Below, piece by piece: positions 1 through 6,058 of a stretch of DNA of 7,750 nt. A program made the translations under genes and the position numbers. The stretch comes from Clostridiales bacterium (GTDB lineage Bacteria > Bacillota > Clostridia > Lachnospirales > Lachnospiraceae), in the NCBI GenBank assembly GCA_019416265.1, contig DXXQ01000238.1, positions 1-7,750 of the forward strand, in the 5' to 3' direction. The notes under the pieces are model-generated. The model did not search any database and was not told the DNA's origin. It saw nothing but the letters and a program-made list of their open reading frames with translations. The first letter of the stretch is position 1, and every line of letters begins with the position of its first letter.

Positions 1-23
1 CGTCAGATGTGTATAAGAGACAG
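1..23 (+). other. Residual Nextera/Tn5 transposase adapter (non-genomic)
   Basis: Bases 5-23 read AGATGTGTATAAGAGACAG, which is exactly the 19-bp synthetic Tn5 mosaic end used in tagmentation libraries. The four preceding bases CGTC match the next bases of the read-1 side adapter rather than the read-2 side. This is untrimmed library sequence at a contig edge. Genomic sequence starts at 24, and any reading frame that starts inside this stretch is spurious. Confidence 0.97.
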
Positions 24-804
24 CTACATGGTTGGTAAACGTAGAGTTATTACCACCGCCGTGCTCTGCGTGAAGAACAAGGGCAATATCAAGAACCTTC
101 GCCTCCAGCTCTGTAAACTGACCATCCTCGCGAAGCATATACAAAATATTCTCGGAAAAACTAAGCTCCGGCTTCGGATTCTTGATCAGGAGATTCTCGT
201 CATGTCTGAAATGACGGTAAGAGTGATATGAATATACCGCGATCAGAGGAAGCTTTGCAATCAACTGCATAGACTGACGGAGCGCATTCTCCACACCGGT
301 TCCATCCGGATTATCATCATATGTATACAGTGTAAGAACACATCTCTGCATGGCATTCATCAGATTCGCGTTGGACGCCTTCATAACAACGTCACGGATA
401 AACCTGTTATTTAAAGTCATCATCTCTGTCAGGATTCCCTTAAACATGGAAAACTGACGTTCATTGGGAACACGGCCGAAAAGAAGCGTATAAATCGTTT
501 CCTCAAATCCTTCTTTTCTGTTCTTAAAGCTTGCGATCATATCTGCCACATTATAGCCCTGGAAATACAATTCACCGTCTGCGGGAATCTTTCTTCCGTG
601 CTCATAAGTGTATCCCACAACGTCGGAGATTTCCGTCAGACCTGTCAGCACACCTTTACCATTGGAATCACGAAGCCCTCTCTTTACGTCATATTCCTGG
701 TACAGATTCTGATCGATTCGTCCGGATGCCAGACAATACTGGATCAGTTCCTGAAAGTCTCTGTTGTACTGCTCCCCGATTTTCAGTATTTCATCTCTAG
801 CCAT
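24..804 (-). CDS. gltA: Citrate synthase, C-terminus cut off by contig edge
   Basis: Condenses oxaloacetate and acetyl-CoA to citrate in the cytoplasm, the entry to the oxidative citrate branch. The frame is open from the ATG at 804-802 down to the adapter junction, giving 260 codons. It begins MARDEILKIGEQYN and carries the family features QGYNVADMI near residues 95-103 and LHAEHGGGNNSTFTNHV at the visible end. The second His of that motif (H248) aligns with the catalytic His of the family (E. coli H264). The second catalytic His and the catalytic Asp lie in the missing part, since family members usually have about 430-460 residues. The Shine-Dalgarno AAGGGAGGA (820-812) sits just after the icd stop codon, 14 nt separate the genes, and coupled translation is likely. 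A 2-methylcitrate synthase cannot be excluded by fold, but the adjacent icd argues for citrate. The truncation is technical, not a pseudogene. Confidence 0.93.
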
Positions 805-818
805 AAATTTATCCTCCC

Positions 819-2018
819 TTAATCCAGGTATTCTCTGATCGCTTTAATAAATCCTTCACTGTTTAAAACAACCGGATTTTCCAGTGTAGTGATCAGTGCA
901 AGGTCTTTTGTCATTTTTCCATCCTCGATGGTCTGAATCGTTGCCTTTTCCAATTTGTCAGCAAACTCCATCAGTTCTTTATTTCCATCCAGTTCCCCAC
1001 GTTTGCGGAGAGCTCCGCTCCATGCAAAAATAGTCGCAACAGAGTTTGTGGAGGTTTCCTCCCCTTTCAGATGTTTGTAATAGTGACGCTGTACTGTTCC
1101 GTGAGCTGCCTCATATTCGTAATAGCCTTCCGGAGAAACAAGAACAGAAGTCATCATAGCCAGTGAACCAAAGGCTGAAGAAACCATGTCACTCATTACA
1201 TCTCCGTCATAATTCTTACATGCCCAGATATAGCCGCCCTCCGATTTCATAACACGGGCAACCGCATCGTCGATCAGTGTATAGAAATAAGTGATTCCTG
1301 CCTCTTCAAACTTCTCTTTATATTCTGCATCAAAGATCTCCTGGAAAATATCCTTAAAGGTATGATCGTATTTCTTGGAAATCGTATCCTTTGTTGCAAA
1401 CCATAAATCCTGCTTCGTATCAAGGGCATAGCTGAAGCAGCTTCTTGCAAAGCTCTCAATGGAATCGTCAATATTGTGCATACCCTGTGCAACACCCGGT
1501 CCCTTAAAATCAAAAACAAGATTTCTTGTCTCTGTTCCGTCCTCAGCCGTATAAACAAGCTCTACCTTACCGGGCCCCGGAACCTTCATCTCTGTATTTT
1601 TGTACACATCTCCATAAGCATGTCTTGCAATGGTAATTGGTTTCTTCCAGTTCTTCACACAAGGCTCGATTCCTTTTACCACAATCGGTGTACGGAACAC
1701 TGTTCCGTCAAGGATTGCACGAATGGTTCCATTAGGACTCTTCCACATTTCCTTCAGGTCATATTCCTCCATACGGGCTGCATTTGGGGTAATCGTCGCA
1801 CACTTTACGGCAACACCGTATTTTTTTGCAGCAAGTGCAGAATCTATGGTAACCTGGTCATTTGTCTCATTTCTGTGTTCCAGTCCCAGATCGTAATATT
1901 CTGTCTTTAAATCTATATAAGGAAGTAAAAGCTCCTCCTTAATCATTTTCCAGAGAATTCTGGTCATCTCATCTCCATCCATCTCTACAAGGGGTGTGGT
2001 CATCTGAATTTTACTCAT
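819..2018 (-). CDS. icd: Isocitrate dehydrogenase, NADP-dependent, type II (eukaryote-like)
   Basis: Oxidatively decarboxylates isocitrate to 2-oxoglutarate with reduction of NADP+. The 399-residue protein follows the cytosolic human IDH1 pattern closely enough to keep its numbering: substrate residues T77, S94, N96, R100, R109, R132 and Y139 are all present (WKSPNGTIR, TVFRTPI, ARHAYGD). The motif AAHGTVQRHY retains the Arg-His pair that contacts the 2'-phosphate of NADP in this family, so NADP use is inferred. The start is placed at the ATG 2018-2016 (MSKIQMTTPLVEMDGDEMTR) because TAAGGAGG lies 6 nt upstream at 2032-2025 and homology starts there. A longer frame to 2066 would only add unrelated residues read from the regulator gene. 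The gene overlaps the end of the GntR gene by 8 nt and precedes gltA by 14 nt, so the three form one transcription unit. Confidence 0.97.
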   Translation of the reverse strand: MSKIQMTTPLVEMDGDEMTRILWKMIKEELLLPYIDLKTEYYDLGLEHRNETNDQVTIDSALAAKKYGVAVKCATITPNAARMEEYDLKEMWKSPNGTIRAILDGTVFRTPIVVKGIEPCVKNWKKPITIARHAYGDVYKNTEMKVPGPGKVELVYTAEDGTETRNLVFDFKGPGVAQGMHNIDDSIESFARSCFSYALDTKQDLWFATKDTISKKYDHTFKDIFQEIFDAEYKEKFEEAGITYFYTLIDDAVARVMKSEGGYIWACKNYDGDVMSDMVSSAFGSLAMMTSVLVSPEGYYEYEAAHGTVQRHYYKHLKGEETSTNSVATIFAWSGALRKRGELDGNKELMEFADKLEKATIQTIEDGKMTKDLALITTLENPVVLNSEGFIKAIREYLD

Positions 2019-2682
2019 TTTCTTCCTCCTTAGGGGTTCTGCCCAGTCTGTGTTCAAGATTTTCAATCACATGTCTGATATGTTCGTCTGCCAGTCTCTC
2101 CGCCTGATCTGCATCTCTGTTTCGGATTGCCTCCAAAATTGCCTTATGTTCCAGAACAGATTTCTCCGCCCGGTTCTGTGCCTTGATGGAAGTGATCCTG
2201 GCCATTTTTACATAATGGTGAAACGAAGTGAGCACATGCTCCAGCATTCTGCTTCCGGACGCATGATACATCAGCTCATGGAAACGTCCATCCATATTTA
2301 CCATCTGTTCTTTCTTGGAATGTTCCAGATGAAACTCTGACAAAAGCTGAACCTCCTCCATCTCTGCCAGATCTTCCTCCCTGATATTCTCTGCCGCCAT
2401 GCGCGCCGCAAGACCTTCCAGTCTGGAACGCATCAGGTAAATATCCTCAATATCTTTTGCTGAGATTCCTGTAACCCTGGCTCCCCGGTTGGGAATGATT
2501 TCCACCAGGCCCTCCAGTTCAAGCTGACGCAGGGCCTCACGAACCGGGGTTCTGCTCACTCCCAGCTTCGCTCCCAAAGTTGCTTCTTTTAATTCAGCTC
2601 CCTGCTCATAGACTCCGGTCAGGATATCTTCCCTGATTCTGGAAAAGATCTGGCTTCCCAGGGACTGCTCCTGATATTCCAT
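2011..2682 (-). CDS. GntR-family transcriptional regulator, FCD (FadR) subfamily
   Basis: DNA-binding regulator of 223 residues. An N-terminal winged helix-turn-helix spans about residues 8-73, with the classic GntR recognition stretch LGVSRTPVREALRQLELEGL (40-59). An all-helical FCD effector domain covers about 78-210. The metal/carboxylate-binding set of FCD proteins is visible as D131, H135 (DGRFH), H179 and H201, so the effector is probably a metal-chelated organic acid; citrate or isocitrate is a reasonable guess from the neighbours but not shown. The ATG at 2682-2680 is preceded by GGAGG (2692-2688). Its stop overlaps the icd start, making it the first gene of a regulator-icd-gltA unit. 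A palindrome of GntR type lies over its own promoter, so autoregulation and control of icd-gltA is the simplest model. The C-terminal tail is acidic (KEEENE). Confidence 0.93.
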   Translation of the reverse strand: MEYQEQSLGSQIFSRIREDILTGVYEQGAELKEATLGAKLGVSRTPVREALRQLELEGLVEIIPNRGARVTGISAKDIEDIYLMRSRLEGLAARMAAENIREEDLAEMEEVQLLSEFHLEHSKKEQMVNMDGRFHELMYHASGSRMLEHVLTSFHHYVKMARITSIKAQNRAEKSVLEHKAILEAIRNRDADQAERLADEHIRHVIENLEHRLGRTPKEEENE

Positions 2683-2709
2683 AAATGCCTCCGCTCTGTA
2701 TTTTATATT

Positions 2710-2738
2710 TTGTACTCTTGTATTTTTGTATGATTGTA
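2710..2738 (+). repeat. Four TTGTA half-sites with exact 8-bp period
   Basis: TTGTA occurs at 2710-2714, 2718-2722, 2726-2730 and 2734-2738, with starts exactly 8 bp apart. The last copy is the left arm of the palindrome over the -10 box. The other three lie between the transcription start and the ribosome binding site of the regulator gene. They may extend the operator or may be a chance product of AT-rich sequence. Confidence 0.7.
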
Positions 2739-2744
2739 TACAAT
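2733..2744. promoter_or_regulatory. Palindromic operator candidate for the GntR regulator
   Basis: ATTGTATACAAT is a perfect 12-bp palindrome covering the whole -10 box of the promoter. Its core T-x-GT-AT-AC-x-A fits the general operator pattern known for FadR/FCD-type GntR regulators (a GT and AC pair in inverted arms). Binding here would block polymerase, so repression is inferred. A second overlapping symmetric arrangement, TGTATA-N4-TATACA, runs 2735-2750. Confidence 0.65.
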
Positions 2745-2761
2745 TATACAGTTTTTGTCAA
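2733..2761 (-). promoter_or_regulatory. Sigma-A type promoter of the gntR-icd-gltA unit
   Basis: On the minus strand, TTGACA (2761-2756) is followed after 17 bp by TACAAT (2738-2733). The -35 is perfect and the -10 matches 5 of 6 bases. Transcription would start near 2726, about 44 nt before the regulator ATG. The promoter lies just after the cysK stop codon, so the citrate genes need not depend on readthrough from cysK. Confidence 0.8.
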
Positions 2762-2789
2762 GCAAAACTTTAACGGAGGAAAGCGTTTT

Positions 2790-3719
2790 TCAGGAAAATT
2801 CAAACAGAGGAGTGGAATAATATCTGTCACCGGAATCGGGAAGAAGAACGACAATGGTCTTTCCTTTCTGTTCCGGGCGGCGCGCAAGCTCAATGGCTGC
2901 CCATAACGCTGCTCCTGAAGAAATTCCAACGAGAACTCCCTCTGTTTTTGCCAAAAGCTTCGCTCCTTCAAATGCATTTTCATCTTCAACAGGAACCACC
3001 TCATCATAAATCCCCTGATTCAGCAGCTTCGGAATAAAATTTGCCCCGATTCCCTGTATCTTATGTGGCCCTGCTGCCCCTCCGGACAACAACGGCGATG
3101 CTGCCGGCTCCACAGCCACAACCTTTACCTCCGGATTCTGCTCCTTCAGGTATTCCCCAGTTCCGGTGATCGTTCCTCCGGTTCCCACAGATGCAACAAA
3201 GACATCCACTTTTCCCTCGGTATCCTCCCAGATCTCCGGACCTGTACTCTTTTTATGCGCCAGGGCATTTGCAGGATTCTCAAACTGTCCGGGGATGAAA
3301 CTGCCCGGAATTTCCCTGTGAAGCTCCTCCGCCTTTTCAATTGCTCCGCTCATTCCTTTCCCGCCTTCTGTGAGCACGATCTCCGCTCCGTAGGCTTTCA
3401 GGATGTTCTGCCTTTCCACACTCATAGTTTCCGGCATAACAAAAATTGCACGATATCCTTTTACAGCCGCAATGGATGCAATCCCGATTCCGGTGTTCCC
3501 GGAGGTTGGTTCAATGATCACTGCCCCAGGTTTCAAAATCCCCTTCTCCTCAGCATCCTCGATCATACTCTTTGCAGCCCTGTCCTTGGTACTTCCTGCC
3601 GGGTTCAGATACTCCAGCTTTAAAAGCACTCTGGCCTGCAGCCCCAGCTTTCTTTCCAGGTTTCCCGCCTCCATAAGAGGTGTTTTTCCGATAAGCTCCA
3701 TCGCATTTTTATAAATCAT
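2790..3719 (-). CDS. cysK: Cysteine synthase (O-acetylserine sulfhydrylase)
   Basis: PLP enzyme of the cytoplasm that makes L-cysteine from O-acetylserine and sulfide. The 309-residue length is normal for CysK. Visible landmarks are the PLP Schiff-base lysine K45 in PAGSTKDRAA, the substrate loop TSGNTG (72-77), the phosphate-binding GTGGT (179-183), KIQGIGANFIP (220-230), GISSGA (265-270) and PDSGDRY (294-300). Many CysK proteins have SVKDR where this one has STKDR, a minor change. The start is the ATG at 3719-3717, with GGAGG (3730-3726) 6 nt upstream; a further in-frame ATG at 3740 has no ribosome binding site and is not preferred. It lies 59 nt after the histidine kinase gene on the same strand. 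I see no convincing promoter or terminator in that gap (CAGACA-19-TAGAAT is poor), so it may be co-transcribed with the kinase. A paralogous PLP lyase role (e.g. cystathionine beta-synthase-like) is less likely. Confidence 0.93.
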   Translation of the reverse strand: MIYKNAMELIGKTPLMEAGNLERKLGLQARVLLKLEYLNPAGSTKDRAAKSMIEDAEEKGILKPGAVIIEPTSGNTGIGIASIAAVKGYRAIFVMPETMSVERQNILKAYGAEIVLTEGGKGMSGAIEKAEELHREIPGSFIPGQFENPANALAHKKSTGPEIWEDTEGKVDVFVASVGTGGTITGTGEYLKEQNPEVKVVAVEPAASPLLSGGAAGPHKIQGIGANFIPKLLNQGIYDEVVPVEDENAFEGAKLLAKTEGVLVGISSGAALWAAIELARRPEQKGKTIVVLLPDSGDRYYSTPLFEFS

Positions 3720-3778
3720 ATGCTGCCTCCTTTTTTCCATCCATTCTATTATGAATCTTTTTCCCTTTGTCTGCTCTC

Positions 3779-4774
3779 TTACATCAGCTCCAGTTCCACG
3801 CGCTTTAAATCAAGGAGAACCCTGGTTCCTTTTCCAGGAGCAGATTCTATGGATATTTGATTTCCCAGCCGCTTCATGATCTTCGCACAGAGATAAAGTC
3901 CGATTCCTGTAGACTTCCCATCTCCCCTGCCATTATATCCGGTAAAACCTTTTTCAAATACTCTGGGGAGATCCGACTCCTGAATCCCGATTCCCGTATC
4001 CTCTATCACAAGCGTCTGCTCTCTGCCTTTTTCCATATAAATCGAAATCTTTCCTTTTTTCGTATATTTCAGAGCATTCGACAAAATCTGTCCGATTACA
4101 AATCCCAGCCACTTACTGTCTGTGAGTACATCCTCTCCTGTTTCCGAAAAATCCAGGCTGATTTTTTTTCCTATAAAAATACGGGCATATTTGCGGATCT
4201 GTTCTCTTATGATACTGTCAAGGGACACCTGATCAAACTTCATGTCTGCCGACATATCCTCAGCCCTCAAATATCCCAGAACCATCTCCACATACTGCTC
4301 GATTTTAAAAAGCTCACCAAGCTCATTGCTGTTTTCCTCCGGATTCTCCTGCAGAAGGAGACGCATGGCCGCAATGGGCGTTTTGATCTGGTGAGCCCAC
4401 ATCGTATAGTAATCTGTGACTTCCTCATACATTTTAAGCTTTCCCGCCTCTGCGCTCATTCTCTTTCGATTGAGTTCCAGAAGCATCTCCTGGTATATCT
4501 CCTCATTTCCGTCTTCCGCTTCCGGCATCTCCTCCAGATCCACGGGAAGAACGGCCCGCAGCTGAACCAGCCGTTTCTTTCTGTTTCGATACTGAAAATA
4601 CCCGTAGAAGAGAAACAGAACGATCACCATTCCACAGAGTATCCCTCCGTATAAAATCGGTTCCAGGGAAATGTCATACAGGAAAAATACAGTGACCAGG
4701 ATCACCGCGCAAAGAGCAAAAACAGCAAGAAGCTTTCCTGTTTTCTTCAGATATTCCACCCATACTTTTTTCAA
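3779..4774 (-). CDS. Intramembrane-sensing histidine kinase (BceS/GraS type)
   Basis: Membrane sensor kinase of 331 residues. Two hydrophobic helices (about 14-33 and 40-59) are joined by only about six residues (DISLEP), so there is no extracellular sensor domain; this is the hallmark of the BceS/GraS class. The cytoplasmic part has the phospho-acceptor H128 in MWAHQIKTPIAA, the N box with N233 (SNALKYT), the G1 box EDTGIGI (258-264), the F box VFEKGFTGYNGRG and the G2 box STGIGLYL (288-295). All catalytic boxes are intact. The start codon is TTG (4774-4772), overlapping the TGA of the response regulator as TTGA, which implies coupled translation; no strong Shine-Dalgarno precedes it. In this family the kinase usually takes its signal from a BceAB-type ABC transporter, but none is encoded in the window. 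The signal is therefore unknown; antimicrobial peptides or cell-envelope stress are the family's usual inputs. Confidence 0.92.
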   Translation of the reverse strand: MKKVWVEYLKKTGKLLAVFALCAVILVTVFFLYDISLEPILYGGILCGMVIVLFLFYGYFQYRNRKKRLVQLRAVLPVDLEEMPEAEDGNEEIYQEMLLELNRKRMSAEAGKLKMYEEVTDYYTMWAHQIKTPIAAMRLLLQENPEENSNELGELFKIEQYVEMVLGYLRAEDMSADMKFDQVSLDSIIREQIRKYARIFIGKKISLDFSETGEDVLTDSKWLGFVIGQILSNALKYTKKGKISIYMEKGREQTLVIEDTGIGIQESDLPRVFEKGFTGYNGRGDGKSTGIGLYLCAKIMKRLGNQISIESAPGKGTRVLLDLKRVELELM

Positions 4775-5439
4775 ACCATATATCCCATGCCTTTCTTTGT
4801 GACAATGAAGTTGCGAAGCCCGATCCCCTCCAGTTTTTTCCGAAGTCTTGTCATATTGACTGTGAGCGTGTTGTCATCCACAAAGCTGTCATTTTCCCAC
4901 AGCTTCGTCATGATCGCGTCTCTGGATACCGCTTTCCCATTGTGCTCAAAAAGGATCTGGAGAATCTTCAGTTCATTCCTTGTCAGCTCCAGACTCTCCT
5001 CCCCCACAGTCAGGCTTCCGCTTCCCAGATTCAGGACAGCTCCTTTGTGTTCCAGGATATTGGACGACTTGCCAAAGGAATAGGTTCTTCTGAGAATGGC
5101 CTGAACCTTCGCCACAAGTACATCCAAGTCAAAAGGCTTGGCAATAAAATCATCTGCCCCTCTTGCCATGGCCATAACCATATTCATATTGTCTGCCGCA
5201 GAAGAGACAAAAATCACCGGAACCTGGGAAAGCTTTCTGATTTCCTCACACCAGTGAAATCCGTTAAAAAACGGCAGCTTCAGGTCAAGAAGCACAAGCT
5301 GAGGATTCAGCTTTGCAAACTCCCCCAGCACATTGGTAAAATCCTTCACAATATCCACCTGATAGCCCCAGGACTCCAGATGCTTCTTCATAAGACCTGC
5401 AATCATCTCATCGTCTTCCACAAGATAGATCCTGTACAT
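4771..5439 (-). CDS. OmpR-family response regulator (BceR type)
   Basis: Transcription factor of 222 residues, partner of the downstream histidine kinase. The receiver domain (about 2-117) has the acidic pocket E8-D9-D10, the phosphorylation site D52 in LVLLDLKLP, the switch serines S79/S80 and K101-P102. The C-terminal winged helix (about 130-222) shows the OmpR features ELTRNELKIL, VDDNTLTVNMTRLRKKL and KKGMGYMV. The ATG at 5439-5437 has GGAGGG a few bases upstream. It starts 14 nt after the ACT-protein gene and overlaps the kinase by 4 nt, so all three share a transcript. OmpR-type regulators bind direct repeats spaced about one helical turn; a 10-bp-period repeat in the divergent promoter region (5994-6009) is a candidate target, by inference only. 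Confidence 0.93.
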   Translation of the reverse strand: MYRIYLVEDDEMIAGLMKKHLESWGYQVDIVKDFTNVLGEFAKLNPQLVLLDLKLPFFNGFHWCEEIRKLSQVPVIFVSSAADNMNMVMAMARGADDFIAKPFDLDVLVAKVQAILRRTYSFGKSSNILEHKGAVLNLGSGSLTVGEESLELTRNELKILQILFEHNGKAVSRDAIMTKLWENDSFVDDNTLTVNMTRLRKKLEGIGLRNFIVTKKGMGYMV

Positions 5440-5453
5440 AAGCTCCCTCCGGT

Positions 5454-5882
5454 TTATCTCTCCAGCTCTTCTATATTGTTAAATACAGTAAATCCGTTAT
5501 TTTTCAGAATACTTTCTGTTACAAAAATATCTTCTGCCTGAAGGATCACTGCCGGCACAAGGCTCTGTCTGTGAAAAGAAGTATAAATATAATCCAGGCT
5601 TACGTTACTGTCTGAAATCACAGTCAGAAGCCCATCCAGTCCTCCCACCTCATCCTTCATATCCACAGCGATGGCCTGGGTAATGCGGTTCATATATCCA
5701 TTGGCATTTAAAACCTTTTCCGCACGTTCCGGCTCATTGCATACCATTCGAAAAATCGCAAATTCCGGCGCATCAAAGCAGGCAAAACCATAAATATTGA
5801 TGTTCTCCTCTTTCAACAGGTTTGTCACCTTCTTAAGGCTTCCCGCTTTGTTTTCTACAAATACAATATTCTGTCTGATCAT
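5454..5882 (-). CDS. Tandem ACT-domain amino-acid-binding protein
   Basis: Small cytoplasmic protein of 142 residues made of two ACT domains and nothing else: ACT1 about 3-68 with the ligand-loop glycine G14 in VENKAGSL, ACT2 about 70-139 with VGGLDGLL (79-86). ACT domains bind amino acids and act as allosteric sensors. Stand-alone tandem-ACT proteins of this length are common in clostridia, some near aromatic or branched-chain 2-oxoacid metabolism genes, but their role is mostly undefined. The ATG at 5882-5880 is preceded by GGAGGAG, a strong ribosome binding site. It is the first gene of a unit with the response regulator and kinase, and its leader contains a 7-bp hairpin. The ligand cannot be read from the sequence; cysteine or serine would fit the nearby cysK, but that is a guess. 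Confidence 0.9.
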   Translation of the reverse strand: MIRQNIVFVENKAGSLKKVTNLLKEENINIYGFACFDAPEFAIFRMVCNEPERAEKVLNANGYMNRITQAIAVDMKDEVGGLDGLLTVISDSNVSLDYIYTSFHRQSLVPAVILQAEDIFVTESILKNNGFTVFNNIEELER

Positions 5883-5905
5883 AATCTGTCTCCTCCTGCA
5901 TGGTC

Positions 5906-5932
5906 GTTACTGCTGAAACCTCTCCCAGTAAC
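5906..5932 (-). promoter_or_regulatory. Leader hairpin upstream of the ACT-protein gene
   Basis: GTTACTG (5906-5912) and CAGTAAC (5926-5932) form a perfect 7-bp stem with a 13-nt loop, within the predicted leader of the minus-strand transcript. It is followed by no U-tract, so it is not a terminator by itself. It ends just upstream of the ribosome binding site. Its function is unknown. Confidence 0.5.
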
Positions 5933-5957
5933 CCGTGATTTTTTCATTTTCTTACCT

Positions 5958-5966
5958 ATTATAGCA
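5958..5966 (-). promoter_or_regulatory. Extended -10 promoter of the ACT-RR-HK unit
   Basis: On the minus strand the sequence reads TGCTATAAT, a perfect -10 hexamer (5963-5958) with the TG extension. The -35 position (about 5986-5981, TTTTCC) is poor, which is typical of extended -10 promoters. Transcription would start near 5951, leaving a leader of roughly 69 nt. Confidence 0.65.
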
Positions 5967-5983
5967 CCAACGAACAGGGAGGA

Positions 5984-6001
5984 AAAGCGTTTTATCGCTT
6001 T
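5984..6001. promoter_or_regulatory. Inverted repeat bridging both divergent -35 regions
   Basis: AAAGCG (5984-5989) and CGCTTT (5996-6001) are perfect inverted arms around a 6-bp centre. The left arm overlaps the -35 position of the leftward promoter and the right arm overlaps the -35 of the rightward promoter. One bound protein could thus control both directions. No regulator can be assigned from sequence. Confidence 0.5.
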
Positions 6002-6009
6002 ACATCGCT
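5994..6009 (+). repeat. ATCGCT direct repeat, 10-bp period
   Basis: ATCGCT occurs at 5994-5999 and again at 6004-6009, one helical turn apart, overlapping the rightward -35 box. This spacing is typical of OmpR-family response regulator sites. A short repeat such as this can also arise by chance. Confidence 0.4.
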
Positions 6010-6027
6010 GAATTTTCATTCTATAAT
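5999..6027 (+). promoter_or_regulatory. Sigma-A type promoter of the amidohydrolase gene
   Basis: TTTACA (5999-6004) and TATAAT (6022-6027) are separated by exactly 17 bp. The -10 is perfect and the -35 matches 5 of 6 bases. Transcription would start near 6034, about 25 nt before the ATG. Confidence 0.8.
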
Positions 6028-6058
6028 AGAATCCATAAGATTTTTCAGGAGGTTTATC

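Noticed and set aside
7..231. Small plus-strand ORF at the left edge
   Set aside because: It starts within the library adapter and runs antisense to the citrate synthase gene, whose protein sequence is clearly recognisable.
2019..2066. N-terminal extension of icd to an upstream ATG
   Set aside because: The added residues come from the regulator gene read in another frame; the ATG at 2018 has the ribosome binding site and the family N-terminus.
2762..2789. Terminator after cysK
   Set aside because: Only weak 4-bp pairings (CTTT/AAAG, AACG/CGTT) can be drawn, with no stable GC stem.
3720..3740. Longer cysK start at 3740
   Set aside because: It lacks a ribosome binding site, and the extra residues would be read from the Shine-Dalgarno of the real start at 3719.
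3857..4654. Long plus-strand ORF of 265 codons antisense to the histidine kinase
   Set aside because: The minus strand encodes all kinase motifs in order with good coupling to the regulator; the plus-strand product has no recognisable domain.
5984..6001. Catabolite (cre) site for CcpA
   Set aside because: The arms resemble cre arms, but the 6-bp centre gives the wrong spacing for the cre consensus.
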